Source of the DNA: Cylindrobasidium torrendii FP15055 ss-10
Lineage: Eukaryota; Basidiomycota; Agaricomycetes; Agaricales; Physalacriaceae
NCBI GenBank assembly: GCA_000934385.1
Contig: KN880450.1
Coordinates: forward strand, 124,001 to 188,000
DNA: 64,000 nt
Direction: 5' to 3'
How positions within the stretch are numbered: the first letter of the stretch is position 1; every line of letters starts with the position of its first letter. A program made the translations under genes and the position numbers. Below are positions 36,116 to 47,530 of the stretch, piece after piece. The notes under the pieces were generated by a model. It was not told where the DNA came from. It did not search any database and worked only from the letters and a program-made list of their open reading frames with translations.

Positions 36116-36650
36116 ATGCCTCCCATCCAAGACTTCTTTATCGGCCGCAACTATCCTTACGATCCCGCTCGTGGAACGATTGAGCAATTCAAAGACATGT
36201 GCACCAACGTCTACCACTGGGGCAAGAAGCGCAAAGAAAGGAAAAGAGCTCTCAAGGCGCTCCGCGAAGCCATGGCAGCCCAGTTTAGCGCCTCTTATGG
36301 GAGCAATGACCGAAGTCTACCGGCATGGCAGAATCTGTGTGGGGTCCTCGACGTGCAGGATATTCCAAGCAGCATCACCCAATGCAAAAAGGTGCGCTCA
36401 ATCTACGAAGACAAATGTGGCCCATACTAAGGCAAGTTGGTAGATAATTGAGCACATTTATGTCAACATCTGGGACCTCGTTGACTACTCTGTTTACTCG
36501 GGCCGCCCCCTCCTTCTTCACCCGACCGAGCGCGCGCTCGCTGTCTACACCCTGACGGAGGAAAAAGTATACCCTCGAGAAAAGGCGCGGGCCAACGGCC
36601 TGTTACGTTTCCTTTTGCGCCAGATCTTGAATCCTCGCGAGAGGCGTTAA
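36116..36650 (+). CDS. Small agaricomycete protein of 'FF..YP' family
   Basis: Two exons (36116-36391, 36453-36650), phase 0, give 157 residues. Motifs in order are DFFIGRNYPYDPARGT, FSASYGSNDRSLPAWQNLC, then VNIWDLVDYSV and the C-terminal NGLLRFLLRQILNPRERR. From memory, many Agaricomycetes encode such short proteins with the pattern FF-x(4)-Y-x-YDP ... FNxLYG ... WQ-LC ... HVN-x-VDL ... LRFLLR-ILNP; no function is known to me. There is no signal peptide. The first exon could be read through to a stop at 36428 without splicing, but the second exon carries the conserved half. Confidence 0.78.
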
Positions 36651-36910
36651 ATACATACAGTAGCATCATGGTGGCAGCAGTACCACTCCTTGAGGTCCAG
36701 TCGAGCGAGGAAGTTGCCTCTTCGTCAGTAGGTTTTGTAATCAGTCCCATATCGTGCGTGAGATATTCCCGCGACAACAAGAGCCACCCAATATTCCTCC
36801 CTGCAATCCACTTAGAGTATAGGTCGAAGACAACGCCCGGCGGGCTGATCGTACATCATGGTGGCCCGCTACAGTTTCTGTTGCGTCAAATCATGGACCC
36901 ACCAGCCTAG
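36651..36910 (+). pseudogene. Partial degenerate copy of the preceding small gene
   Basis: The end of an 80-codon frame (36668-36910) reads GGPLQFLLRQIMDPPA, closely resembling the C-terminus of the 36116 gene (NGLLRFLLRQILNPRE). Only this last part, about 36860-36907, is clearly similar; the upstream sequence has lost resemblance. It looks like a fragment left by duplication, but an unspliced exon of another gene is possible. Confidence 0.45.
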
Positions 36911-37124
36911 GAACTCTTCCAAAGCTGGCGATAAACACAAGAGCAACACTGAGAAGACAACCTTCGCAACTTTGGGAGTGAATCGTATTCCGTTGACTAT
37001 GGCTAGGTCTTGAACTTCTGAAATCCATATTCAATGCCTGTTAAACCTCGCCAGTCAGTTGGTAGAAATAATGTAAGCAGCTAGTATAGCAATAAGAGTT
37101 GGGTATAGTACAACGAATGGTACC

Positions 37125-38085
37125 TCAAGAGGCAGATGGAGAAACTTTGATAGAAGACTTTGGCGGTGGAACGTCGAACGCGGGCATATTCCTCAACGCC
37201 TCCATCTTGTCCTCTCGTTGTTCTATCACCTGAACGTCTGTCGAACTTTCTTGATCCTGAAGCAACTCTTCGAAAAGCTTCTTTCCTTCGCCCCGCGGCT
37301 TTGCATATTCTAGGACCATGCGTCGATTGCGCAAAACGCGTCGGTCGGTGTCTCGCCAGCAGGCGTCTGCAGTGGATTGTTGGACAAACGTGATGAAGGC
37401 ACGTCCCGTGTGTTGCCCGAGTTTGTCTTTCACTAGACCCAAGATCAAAATTGCGAGACTGGGATATAACAGATGGACAGGGCAACGCACCCACAGCAAC
37501 CTTCTGCACATCGCCCCAATGAGAGAACCAGTCTTTCAATTGAGCTGGATTCATTTTGTAGTGAATGTTGCCAGCATATATTGTCCGACCGGGCAATTGG
37601 GGTTTGTCGGCGAGATTGCTGACAGCAATGTAGCGTACTTGATGTTTGTAGAGCCGCGTTTGGTCTTTCTGTGGTGTGGGGCAGAACGATAACTGGACAG
37701 GCAGATCCCGGCTTTTCTTGCCCTTTGGAGTGGGGACATCAACTGTGAAGTGGATGGGATCTACTGTATGGGCGCGCACGGCTTTGAGAGCACCGGTGTA
37801 TTTGCGAAAAGTTACATATGCAATGAGCGGCTGGTTCTCTGGTTGTGCTGCACGGTGAAAGTTAGCAGAAACTTATAGTGGATGAGGCAACGCACAAAGT
37901 CGGAGTCTATCGACCTTGCCAAACTGTCTAAAGCGTAGGTGGATAGCCTCGAACGGCAGCCTCGAATCCAGTTTCTCTACAAGGAGAGTGCGGGATGGTC
38001 TAACGTCCTTTCTACATGTCGAAGTGCGACAGAACCCTCTGATTTGTTGCGAAACGAGTTGCAGCAATGGTGTTGGCAAGCGCAT
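37125..38085 (-). CDS. Two-RRM RNA-binding protein, probably mitochondrial
   Basis: Three exons (38085-37896, 37847-37491, 37432-37125) give 284 residues. The N-terminus (MRLPTPLLQLVSQQIRGFC) is basic and amphipathic without acidic residues, fitting a mitochondrial presequence. RRM1 spans about residues 32-88 (LLVEKLDSRLPF, then IAYVTFRKYTGALKAV). RRM2 spans about 140-220 (TIYAGNIHYKMNPAQLKDWF, GRAFITFVQQSTAD, MVLEYAKPR). The tail is acidic then Ser/Pro-rich. The target RNA is not predictable. It diverges from TYR1 across 91 bp. Confidence 0.82.
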
Positions 38086-38176
38086 AGTCTAGGAAAGGAG
38101 CCGCGTCGTAGTCGGAGTCAAAGGTCACGAAGTTGTAACAGCCACCGATCCATGCCAATCTTTTGCGCGTTCCACC
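38086..38176. promoter_or_regulatory. Very short bidirectional promoter, RRM gene and TYR1
   Basis: Only 91 bp lie between the two divergent start codons, the shortest such gap in the window. Confidence 0.45.
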
Positions 38177-39788
38177 ATGTCCCGCTTTCCTCGCGACCTG
38201 AAAGCCACAGCTCCTGCGAATGAGCAGCCGACCATTGGGATAATAGGAATGGGACTCATGGGTTCGATGTATGCCCGCGTTCTCACGCAAGCTGGCTGGA
38301 AAAAGTCCGTGTCGCGTCCACTGCGATCGTGCGCTAGCCTAATGCGCGCGCCAGAATCCACGTCTGTGACAGGCCTGATAGATATGAGGCGTTGAAGGAG
38401 GAATGGGCTGGTGTGTCGCGCTTGAATACTGTGCTACTCGAGCTCACAGTCCTGCAGACATCCCAGCGGTAACGGCATTCCCAGATGGCTATGGCGTCTC
38501 TCGAACATCTGATTTTATCATGTATTCTGTGGAAGCAGAGTTCATTGACGGCGTCGTCGCTCAGTATGGGCCATGTACGTTCTTTCGACATCCTCGCACC
38601 TTATCTGACAACATACAGCTACGAAGCTTAACGCCGTTGTCGCCGGTCAGACCTCAGTCAAGGCGCCAGAGAGAGCGGCATTCGAAAAGCATCTTCCCAA
38701 GGATGTTTCCATTGTCTCTTGCCATTCTCTACACGGACCAACTGTCAATCCAATCGGCCAACCACTTGTGCGAACCATCCTTTCCAGTGAGAGCGTCTGC
38801 TCATTTGACTAGGTTCTCATCAAGCACCGTGGGAGTGACGAAGACCTTGGCCTTGTGGAAAACATACTTCGATGCTTCGGCTCTCGCTTTGTTCACTTGT
38901 CCTATGAGGAACACGACGTCGTTACCGCAAATACTCAAGCTGTTACGCATGCTGCGTTTCTCAGGTGCGTGCCATTCCTCCCCAAACCATTGTGACTCAT
39001 TATTGAATAGTATGGGAACGGCATGGGCCTCTTCTAAGGCATACCCATGGGAGTCGGGACTCTACGTAGGCGGTATCGAGACCGTCAAAGTGAACTTGAC
39101 CCTCCGTATATTCAGCAACGCCTGGCACGTCTACGCAGGCCTTGCTATCCTCAACCCGCAAGCTCGCGAGCAAATCAACCAGTACGCGAAGAGTGCGACA
39201 GAGCTATTTAAGATGATGATTGAGGCTGGAACAGCTAGTAACGAAGCTGAGGAGAAGAAGTTGAGGGACCGTATTGAATGGGCGCGCAAGACAGTCTTTG
39301 GAGAGACAATTGGACATGAGGGTCAGAGGAGACCTATTCTACTCTCTGAACACATCCTAGACCGATTTAGTCTGGGTCGTGTCCCCGAGGGAACCGAAGG
39401 GTCAAACTACCGTCCAAACAGCCACTTGTCCCTTTTGGCGATGGTGGATTGCTGGGCGCATCTAAACATCAATCCCTTCCATCATCTATCGCTAGCTGCG
39501 ACGCCTCTTTTCCGACTCTTCTTGGGGGTGGCAGAGCATCTCTTTTTGTCGCAGAGCATGCTCGACGCGTCTATCCACTCGGCGATCTACGACACTTGGC
39601 ATCGGTCGGACGACCTAGAGTTCATTGTAGCAGCAAGGGGATGGAGCCAATGTGTTCAATTCGGGAGCTTCGATGTATACAAGAAGAGGTTTGATGGTAC
39701 ACGCGCGTTCTTCGAAGGCAGATTTGAAGAGAGTGGCAGGCTAGGGAGTGAAATGATCAAGACGGTGATGGAGAACAAGGTCGAATGA
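38177..39788 (+). CDS. TYR1: Prephenate dehydrogenase
   Basis: Oxidatively decarboxylates prephenate to 4-hydroxyphenylpyruvate in tyrosine synthesis. Six exons (38177-38304, 38355-38410, 38458-38574, 38619-38767, 38813-38964, 39011-39788) give 459 residues. The NAD(P)-binding motif GIIGMGLMGSMYA lies at about residues 21-33. Further family elements are VCDRPDRYEALKEEWAG, YSVEAEFID, VVAGQTSVKAPE, SCHSLHGPTVNPIGQPL and MGTAWASSKAYPWE. No C-terminal ACT domain is obvious. All junctions agree in phase; an open frame running through two introns can mislead gene finders here. Confidence 0.95.
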
Positions 39789-39982
39789 GAGACAGGGAAC
39801 TCAAAATTGTATTTGAATTATGTACATAGATTTGCTGTATTTTGAAATTGGGTGTAATGGTAGTTAAGTCAAGTGTGTGTACTCGAACGTACGGCCGCCA
39901 AATCGATCGAGTGTACTGTCTGCCTTCGTCCACCACGAGCTAGCCACCCATAGTCTGCATTCTCAACGAAGTATAACAAACA

Positions 39983-40678
39983 ATGTCCTACTTCCTCCCC
40001 CATCTTCCTTCTGGCTGGCACGTCGACGAGGCAATCAAGAGCGAGGAGGACCGGGTGGTGGTGATTCGCTTCGGCTACGATTGGGACAGCCAGTGCATGA
40101 CCATGGACGAGACGCTTTACGCCATTTCGGAGAAAGTGCAGAACTTTGCTGTCATTTATCTGTGCGACATCACACAGGTGCCAGATTTCAATAAGGTGCG
40201 TATTCCCTCTTTGCACGTCTCTCCCTCCACTTGTTTACTTACGCTGTATAGATGTACGAATTATACGATCCATGCACTGTGATGTTCTTCTATCGGTGCG
40301 TCCCCTTTGCTTCGAGTGGGACACGCCTTGACTTGGACGAGCAGCAACAAACACATCATGATTGATTTGGGAACTGGTAACAACAATAAAATGTGCGCAT
40401 TCTACCATCCACCATTGACGTCCCGCGCTAAGCAATACGCAACCCTACAGTAATTGGGCTATGGACAATAAACAAGAGGCACGTCCAGCGTTTCGACTCT
40501 CATCTAGATGGTGCTAATACTTTAGACTAGATGGTGGACATCATAGAAACTGTGTACCGCGGAGCATCCAAAGGCCGTGGTTTGGTCGTTTCTCCCAAAG
40601 GTGCGTCCCTAGCTGAGACTCCAGCGGGATATTACGTCTCATTTTTTATAAGACTACTCCACCCGCTATCGCTACTAA
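39983..40678 (+). CDS. DIB1: U5 snRNP thioredoxin-like protein Dim1/DIB1
   Basis: An essential component of the spliceosomal tri-snRNP. Six exons (39983-40195, 40252-40295, 40345-40392, 40451-40478, 40531-40600, 40653-40678) give 142 residues, exactly the usual length. The sequence is near-invariant in the family: PHLPSGWHVDEAI, DRVVVIRFGYDWD, VIYLCDITQVPDFNK, MYELYDPCTVMFFYR, NKHIMIDLGTGNNNK, MVDIIETVYRGASKGRGLV and the end STRYRY. The intron after exon 4 starts with GC (GAG|GCACGT), not GT; every other junction is GT-AG. Confidence 0.97.
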
Positions 40679-41034
40679 GCTCTCTACATCCTGGATTCCC
40701 ATGGGCTATGTCACACTCTCCAGCTTCCTCGATATTGGTACGCCCATCCTGTTTTTATCCCATGTGTTATCGACCTTGTCTCGAATGAATATCCGAGCGT
40801 CAATTCATACTGTTCATTGAGCCTATACGCTACCGACGTATCACGATCATGGTACTGTAAGGTGTTCGTGAATAAATACAAAGCCGTTTGACCAAGACTA
40901 CAAGTAACGGTGACTACTTATTGCAGTACAGTTACAGTTCAAGAAAGCGAGTACAGAGCGCAGACCATCACAATTGCAATTAAGGAATAATATAAGTTGA
41001 ACCGGCAGGAGACATGACACCTGAGATTTCCACT
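40679..41034. other. Convergent intergenic region
   Basis: 356 bp between DIB1 and the RING gene; no coding signal. Confidence 0.3.
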
Positions 41035-43137
41035 CTAGGTGGCGTGGCTGAATGACCTGAGGAAATGCCTCGCCCCACTTGGCATATTTGGTGTCGGTGC
41101 AACCACAACTGGCGCCTGCGCCGTCACTTCGAGCCCCAGAGCATTGTTCCGACTGGTAGGCGGCGCTGCTGCATAAATATGCGGCCCCCAATTAACCTGT
41201 GGTTCATGTGATCTACGCCTCGACGAACGCGAAGGCGCAGATACGCGCGAGCTCGAATGTGAATGAGTGTGTCCTGGAACTTCCGGAATCCACACCGTAG
41301 GCTGTGGGACAGGTGCAGGGTGCAAGGATGGCGGTAGAGATCCTGACGGTTCTACATGCGAGGAAGGCGCAGAGCCGTGGAAGAAAGACGGGGCAGCAGG
41401 TGCTGTAGCACGGGATGTGAGTCTTGCGCGCGGTTGCGTTGGCGTTCGGTCGGCGCTGGTCGTTAAAGCAGGAGCGATTACAGGCAAAAATGCTCGGGGG
41501 TCCCCCACCGAGATTTCCAAGCCGTCTTCTGGCGCAGTGTGCCGACGCCTGCCATCAGAAGACCCTAGAAGTGGAGACGGCTCGACGTCCAAGGAGGTTT
41601 GTATGGGTAGTGGTTCAGTCTGGAAATGTGCGAGGCCATCAACACCCAACGAGTTGAGTGATAGACGCGAATTGCTACTGAAATTGACATTGATACTGCC
41701 GTTGTCATTCCATGTTGCGATGCTACCTCGTGAACTGAGAGGCGTGAAGTTGGCTCTGCGTGTGTTTGGAGATTCGGCGCGCACTGCCGCTGTTGGAACT
41801 GATCCTGGTACAGGGCTTGCGCGCTGAAGACTCCGATCAACTTCTAGTTGAACCGCCATTCGAGGCTCTGATGGCCCAGCCACAGGAGCAACGTCGTAGG
41901 TCTCTCTGTGCTTTTTCCGATGCTTCCTTTCCTTGGGGTCTCGATGCCGTTCCTTCTTGATAATGATACCTGGCGCCCCAGAGTCCGTGGTCATGGGAGG
42001 GATAACATGCTGTCGAATAGTGCGTGTCCCATAGATGGCGGGGTCGTTGTTGACCATGCCTGTTTCAGTGTATGGGTAAAATGCAGTACGATGGAGGGTC
42101 ACGTCCTCGGGAGGCGTCGGCAAAGGATTCGAGTTTGAATCGTAGTGCAGACCGCCCCCGGCTTGCAGCGAAAACGGGCCGATTGCAATCGGCTGATGCA
42201 GTGGTGGCGAAGGAATTACTTCTCGTGCTTTGCCTTTTCCCTTTACGTCTTTTCGTCGTCGCACAGGTGATTCGAGTTCTGCAATTCGAACTCTCAACGC
42301 CTCCAATTCTTCCGTCATATCAGATGCGTTCCTGTGTAGAAATGAGTACAGAGAAACTAAGTATGGCAAGCCAAAGCGCACCTCTCCATGGCCTCGCTGC
42401 GGCCCTCTGCCATTTTAGTACGAAAATGTAGGTCGCATGCTGCGCGCTGAGTCTTCATAGTGTTCATGAAGGCGGTGAGAAGATTTCGCAACAGAGCTGT
42501 GGGCCGCGGAGTCTATGCAAACAATAAACATCTAACGTGTGTGATCTCAACTGACACCTACGTCCGCGTCAGGGAGATGAACTCGGCGCCTATCCTGCTC
42601 TGCGAGCCATTCTTGGACTTCATTCTCAAGCGAGGCGGCTGCTTCTGGGATCGTAGACCCTTCGAGAGGTTCGCCAAGCGCTGCTACGAGGCGTTGAGTT
42701 AGTTCTCCAGCCTGGGACGCCTCGTCGCTCATTGGCGGCGATGTGGGGGCTGGGGTCTCGAACGAAACATGGAGCTTCTTGACCGCATCTGCATCCCGGT
42801 AGACGCGTCGGCACAATGGACACGAGCCTCCAGAAAGAAAACGCTGTCTGCGGTCCTCCAAAATGTGCATGAAGCATCTGGAACCACATTAGCACATAGG
42901 AAACACGCATACAAGGCGTGGGGCGCAGGAGGTATGCACGAGTCGGCGATGATACATCGAGCCCATATGAACAGATGGGGGTCCATCAGTACAATAAAAT
43001 AGAAGCGACAAAGCGAAGTGTACGCACGCTTTGCAGAGAATATGGCCACAGGGAATTCCATGGGGCAACACGTCTTCGGTGTCGTATTCGCTCAGGCAGA
43101 TATCGCAGTGACTGGCTGGATGCACATATAAAGGCAT
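41035..43137 (-). CDS. RING-finger protein, probable E3 ubiquitin ligase
   Basis: Four exons (43137-43028, 42877-42562, 42512-42382, 42331-41035) give 617 residues. The RING is at the N-terminus: CDICLSEYDTEDVLPHGIPC, GHILCKACFMH and, after an intron in the Ala codon, SGGSCPLCRR. A helical stretch with coiled-coil character (MTEELEALRVRIAELE) follows, then a long Ser/Pro-rich disordered tail with an RRRKDVKGKGKAR basic patch and His-rich segments. Substrates cannot be inferred. It diverges from TTI2 across 110 bp. Confidence 0.85.
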
Positions 43138-43247
43138 CTTAATTAGGCGAGAACGGTAACACCGCCAACAATGTTGACCATGGACAAGATGGTGGGGAAT
43201 GGAGAACAAGGGTAATGGTGTGATCGGACGCTGTAACGCGCGCAATC
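43138..43247. promoter_or_regulatory. Short bidirectional promoter, RING gene and TTI2
   Basis: 110 bp between divergent start codons. Confidence 0.45.
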
Positions 43248-44783
43248 ATGCTTGTCTCCGAACTATCAGCTTCGCTGACCATTCCGCCTGAATTTTCGAA
43301 ATTAAATGCCCTAGATGAAGATGACACAGCTTTGGAACTTCAAAGATGGAAACAAGGCGTAGCAGCAAAACTAGACGAGCTGAGGAAGATGATTCAAGAC
43401 GCGTCCGAGTTGTCGATGGACGACCGCGCCGATGCCATTTCATCTACAGTCGCATTTTCTTTCGAGAAAAAGCCATGGGTCACATCTCATGCACACGATA
43501 TTGCCGTCGGTACGCAGCTTTGACGCGTTTTTGCGCGATATTCATTACCACACAGCTATCCTTGGTCGATTCGAGCCTGACGTCCAGTTGCTTCGACACA
43601 TCTTACTTCGGAATGTCAAGCCCGTGTTCTCTCACAACCTACACCCCCATATCAATCCGGAATCCGGACGAAAGCTCTCTCGCCCGGCTGGAGGACAAAT
43701 GGCTACCTCTGACTATTATGAGGACCAGACCTGGAAACAAAATTTAGCAGCAGGGTACATTGTCGAATATGTTGTCCAACATCTGAAGGTGTGCTCATTC
43801 GAAATTTCAGAATCTCAATCACTCATCCGAGCAGGCGGAAGACTACGAAACCATTTGGCCATTGCTCATTCCACCACTAATGACCATCCTCGACGATTAC
43901 CAAGTGCCCTACAAACTGCATTCAGTCATCATCCTCCGGCAAATGCTTCAAAATCTCTCTGCCTCTCTTCTAAGGCGAACCGGATTGGATGTCCTCCTCA
44001 CACAGGAAGGTTTGGCATCCCTCTAATCCTTTCGGTTGTTTATATTGTGATTCCAGTCACTCACAACCTGCCTTGGTCAATTAGACAGCCCAGAATCACC
44101 TACACTCGTGAAGGAGGTTGTGCTTGTATGGCTTCAATTGACCCTCATGACTACGGATGAGGGCAGCATTCAGCGCTTCGACTCGTTATGTGCGCTGCTC
44201 GGTGACCGTATCATTGGTTCTGTCTGGTTCTATGGATCACAATACCCAGATGTGATCCTTGCAACACTCGACATTCTTCCAGACATAATTCGGGCGCTTG
44301 GGATTGGGAGCGCCAGATTCTTGAAGGTTTGCCACCCAATCAGTGTCGTCGACATCTCCCTAACCCACTGCAGGCCTTGATGCATCAATTGCTGCATCCT
44401 TTGCTCACAAAGGATGCGCCGTCGTTAAGACTTGCGCAGTTACAAGCACGCTCACTCAACGTCGTTATAGTGGTCATTCAAGAGTGCGCACCGCGCATGG
44501 CGTCCTGGAAAATCAAGATTCTAGACGCTGTATGCAGGTGCTGGGTCAGCATAAAGGAAGTCGATTCCATTGGACTCTATGAGGACTCCCCCGAGAGGGA
44601 AGAAGTGAAAACCAGGCTGCGGGGAGTGTGCAAAGAGCTAGCGCGGACTTGTCCTACTCTTCTCGAGGTCTGTCGCTTCCGAGTCACGCTTGCCTTAGTC
44701 TCATTGTATTGGTGTAGAACGAGTACAAGAAAATACTGACCTTAGACGAACAAATGTTTGGAGAACTTCTGGCTGGACTTTGA
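43248..44783 (+). CDS. TTI2: TELO2-interacting protein 2 (Tti2) family
   Basis: Part of the Tel2-Tti1-Tti2 complex that stabilises PIKK kinases with Hsp90. Exons 43248-43509, 43556-43788, 43835-43990, 44057-44326, 44374-44667 and 44718-44783 give about 426 residues. The body is alpha-helical: YETIWPLLIPPLMTILDDYQ, KLHSVIILRQMLQNL, LLRRTGLD, LDSPESPTLVKEVVLVWLQ, and QARSLNVVIVVIQECAPR followed by a WKIKILDAVCRCW segment. This order matches the Tti2 family. The donor at 43991 was chosen for phase; a read-through of a few more codons (VLLTQE) is the alternative and would break the frame. Confidence 0.8.
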
Positions 44784-44867
44784 CTTGCCAAGTAGTAATT
44801 GTATCACAATCTGTACATTCTTTTATTTGCATTTCCTGTTCACCTACATGCCCAGTGGAAGGCAACT

Positions 44868-46224
44868 TTAAGGCGATGCCCACGACCAATCCGCATACCC
44901 CGTATCCTGATACATCTTCCTCACAATAGCCTCTTTCTCCTCTCGATCCGCGCTCTTGCCTGTCGCTGCCGTGACCTCCCGCCATACTCGCACACACTCG
45001 TGCACCTCTTGAGGATTGCTGAAGCCCGCCACTAGCGGGAAAGCGTTCTCAGTTGCCTTCCGAATGGCGTATCCCAGCGCAACATCGGTCAGTGGCGTGC
45101 CCGTCTCTGCACCGGCCGTCTTCGACACGGTCTTCAGCTCTTCAGGTGCTGGATGCCACGCAGGAACATTGGGCGTGAGGAGGCCCATGCTGAAGGGTGA
45201 CGCAGTGACAAGCTGCTGCACTTTCGCGCGCGCACGCAGTTCAGAGGCAAATTGGAGGAAAGATTCGTTTTGGAGGGTCAAGTGAGAGTAGGACATGATG
45301 ATATCCACTGGCTTGTAAGGGGGGTTATGCAAGATGAGCAACGCAAGTCGAAGCAAAACCGGCTGTGGGTAACCTGGACACACATCTATATAAGCACGAG
45401 GATATCAGCCTGTAAATGGAAATTGCCAACCTGTTATGCCGATGCGCTTAATGATACCTTGCTCTTGAAATTCGCGCAGAACGTTGAATGCATCGAGAAT
45501 CTTTTGGTCTCCCTCCCCGCGGATGATACCTTCCTGACCTTCTGCCAGACCATATTCAGCCCGCTTGTCCGAAAGTGCTGCAAGATGGTTCCCAGATTGG
45601 ACTGGCATGACAGATGTGCAGACAAACTCGGTATCGTGCAGGTAAACCACGTCCAGGTAGTCTGTCTGGAGCCGCTGGAGACTGCGCTTGACACTGTCGC
45701 GAATAGCGTCTGGGCTGTAGTCGAAGGTAGTCGCTCCAAAGCGACCGCATTTTGTTAACTATGGCCAGATTAAGTCAAAAACATGAACACCATGGGGCCG
45801 GACACGGACGAGTGTGTATGAAGACCTAGGGAACTCATCCTTTATTGCCTGAAGTGCCTTTCCGAGAACGAGTTCAGATGGGCCGTAATAGATGGATGTA
45901 TCGATAGCTCGAATACCGTAGCTGCGTAAGAGATGAAGAAGATCAATGAAATGAAATGAATAAAGCATTCGAGACGCACCGAAAGGCCAGTTGGACGATC
46001 CTTTGTGGGATCAGGCTCTCCAAATGGTCGTCCGTGTTGTACTGGTTGGACAACACGCCACCTCCGATAACCAATGCAGGAAGAGGCAATGGAGCCTCCG
46101 GATTGATCAAAGTCTAAACAGGAGAACAATGTTGGATGTGCTGAAGTGCGTTTCATAAAGACCGTGTACATACAACCAGAGGGCCTTCAGAGGGCTGGTC
46201 GTTAATCTCATTGGGATTGGACAT
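44868..46224 (-). CDS. ARA2: Aldo-keto reductase, D-arabinose dehydrogenase (Ara2) type
   Basis: Likely oxidises D-arabinose in D-erythroascorbate synthesis. Five exons (46224-46177, 46113-45980, 45921-45810, 45758-45431, 45373-44868) give 375 residues. The barrel starts with PALVIGGGVLSNQYN. Catalytic tetrad candidates are Asp and Tyr in AIDTSIYYGPSE, Lys in LTKCGRFG and His in DVVYLHDTEF. The downstream KPVDIIMSYSHLTLQN and DVALGYAIRK segments fit Ara2-like enzymes more than xylose reductases. Exact sugar preference is inference. Confidence 0.88.
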
Positions 46225-46510
46225 CGTCGTCGGAGGCAAAACAGGGACTTCGGAAGATCGTCTCAGGCAAAGTTGTTTGACTCTACCGATGCGGACCGCC
46301 GCGGCGCGGTTGAACCAAGGTTACTTTCAACTTTGCACAGTGATAAGAGAGCCGTCAAAGGCGGTCAGATGATATTGGGCGATGCTTCGATTCGTGAGAC
46401 CTCGTGAGGTATATAAGGGTGATTACTAGGACGATGGATGATATACAACAATAAAGGAAATAATGAAGGGGTCGGGATAATATGATGCTAACGCTCGTAG
46501 ATTGGTAGGG

Positions 46511-46979
46511 TTACAGAGCTTCCCGCTTCCAACTGGCGAAGGAGATAGGTCAGCATGATGTTGACTTGGATTATTGAGGACATACGCTTTGTCGAACTTG
46601 TGGTTAATCTGAACGAGCTTAACGCCCTCGTCAGGCTTAATGTCGTTCCATGGCGTAGGGTTGCTCTTGGTCCATTGAACTGTGAAGCAAAGACCGTCAG
46701 CATAAACCCTCACGAGAAGCATGTTCATGAACGTACTGGTGGGTCCCATAGCGAGATGGTATGTATACCATGATGCGCCTACGACGACTCCGGAGACGAC
46801 AAACACACTGCAAAGAAATTAGAACTCTTCAAAGCCCTTGACTCATTCCGTCAAACAACGCACATTGGCAGTGCCTACAAAGTTCATCAGCAACGCACGA
46901 AACTCAGTGGCACACAAAAACAAACCTCAACGGCGAACCAGTTCTTCTTGAACTTCTGGAAAGCTGCGCGAGATGCCAT
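46511..46979 (-). CDS. NDUFA4/MLRQ-like respiratory-chain subunit
   Basis: A small single-pass inner-membrane protein of the NDUFA4 family, linked to cytochrome oxidase and complex I. Five exons (46979-46926, 46874-46864, 46807-46737, 46679-46586, 46532-46511) give 83 residues, the family size. A basic start (FQKFKKNWFAVE) leads into the helix ALPIVFVVSGVVVGASWYTY and the conserved QWTKSNPTPWNDIKP, then KLVQINHKFDKAWKR. Exon 2 is only 11 nt; it is needed to restore the frame and gives the conserved E-ALP-I junction. The last exon codes for six residues and the stop. Confidence 0.85.
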
Positions 46980-47530
46980 TGGGAATGGTAAGGGTGGCAG
47001 TAGTGGATGTTGAGATAGGTGAAATGTGGGTGACTGGTGCTTTATTTTCACTCGAGACAAACCTCAATAAATACTCGGAGTTCCGATTTCTCACGGCGGG
47101 ATGGAGAGCGAAGGTTTAGCTGGATCGTTCTGGGACCCGTCGACTCCAGTTCGAGCCCGTCGGCGAGGTCCATGGTGGTCCGTGATGTCAATCCACGTGC
47201 AAATGCCATTGTTTGAGAACTCGTTCGATCGGGTTCTCGAACTTTGCCAACTGTCTTCCGCGCTAAAAGTGTGTCCAAACCAAGTCCAAAATCAGGCGGG
47301 ACTACGCCCCATGGGGCGTCTCGCCCATCTTGCTGGCGCTATCGCAATGATGTCAATTTAATTACGGCTTGGTAGGCATTGCCTTCAGCCCGAGATGACA
47401 CAGTTGGATAGTCGTTCTAGACGCCAAATGGAGGACAAGGGATTACTTCCAGGGAACTACAACTACAAGCAAAGGTAAGATTATGCGCACGCGTCAAAAT
47501 CTCATCTTTTTCGGCGCCTAATAACAACAG
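46980..47530. other. Intergenic region
   Basis: 551 bp between tandem minus-strand genes. It should hold the promoter of the NDUFA4-like gene and the 3' end of the WDR89-like gene. No accepted coding signal. Confidence 0.3.

Noticed and set aside
38403..39788. 461-codon open frame as one exon
   Set aside because: Reads through the TYR1 introns at 38411-38457 and 38575-38618 and loses family motifs; the spliced model fits better.
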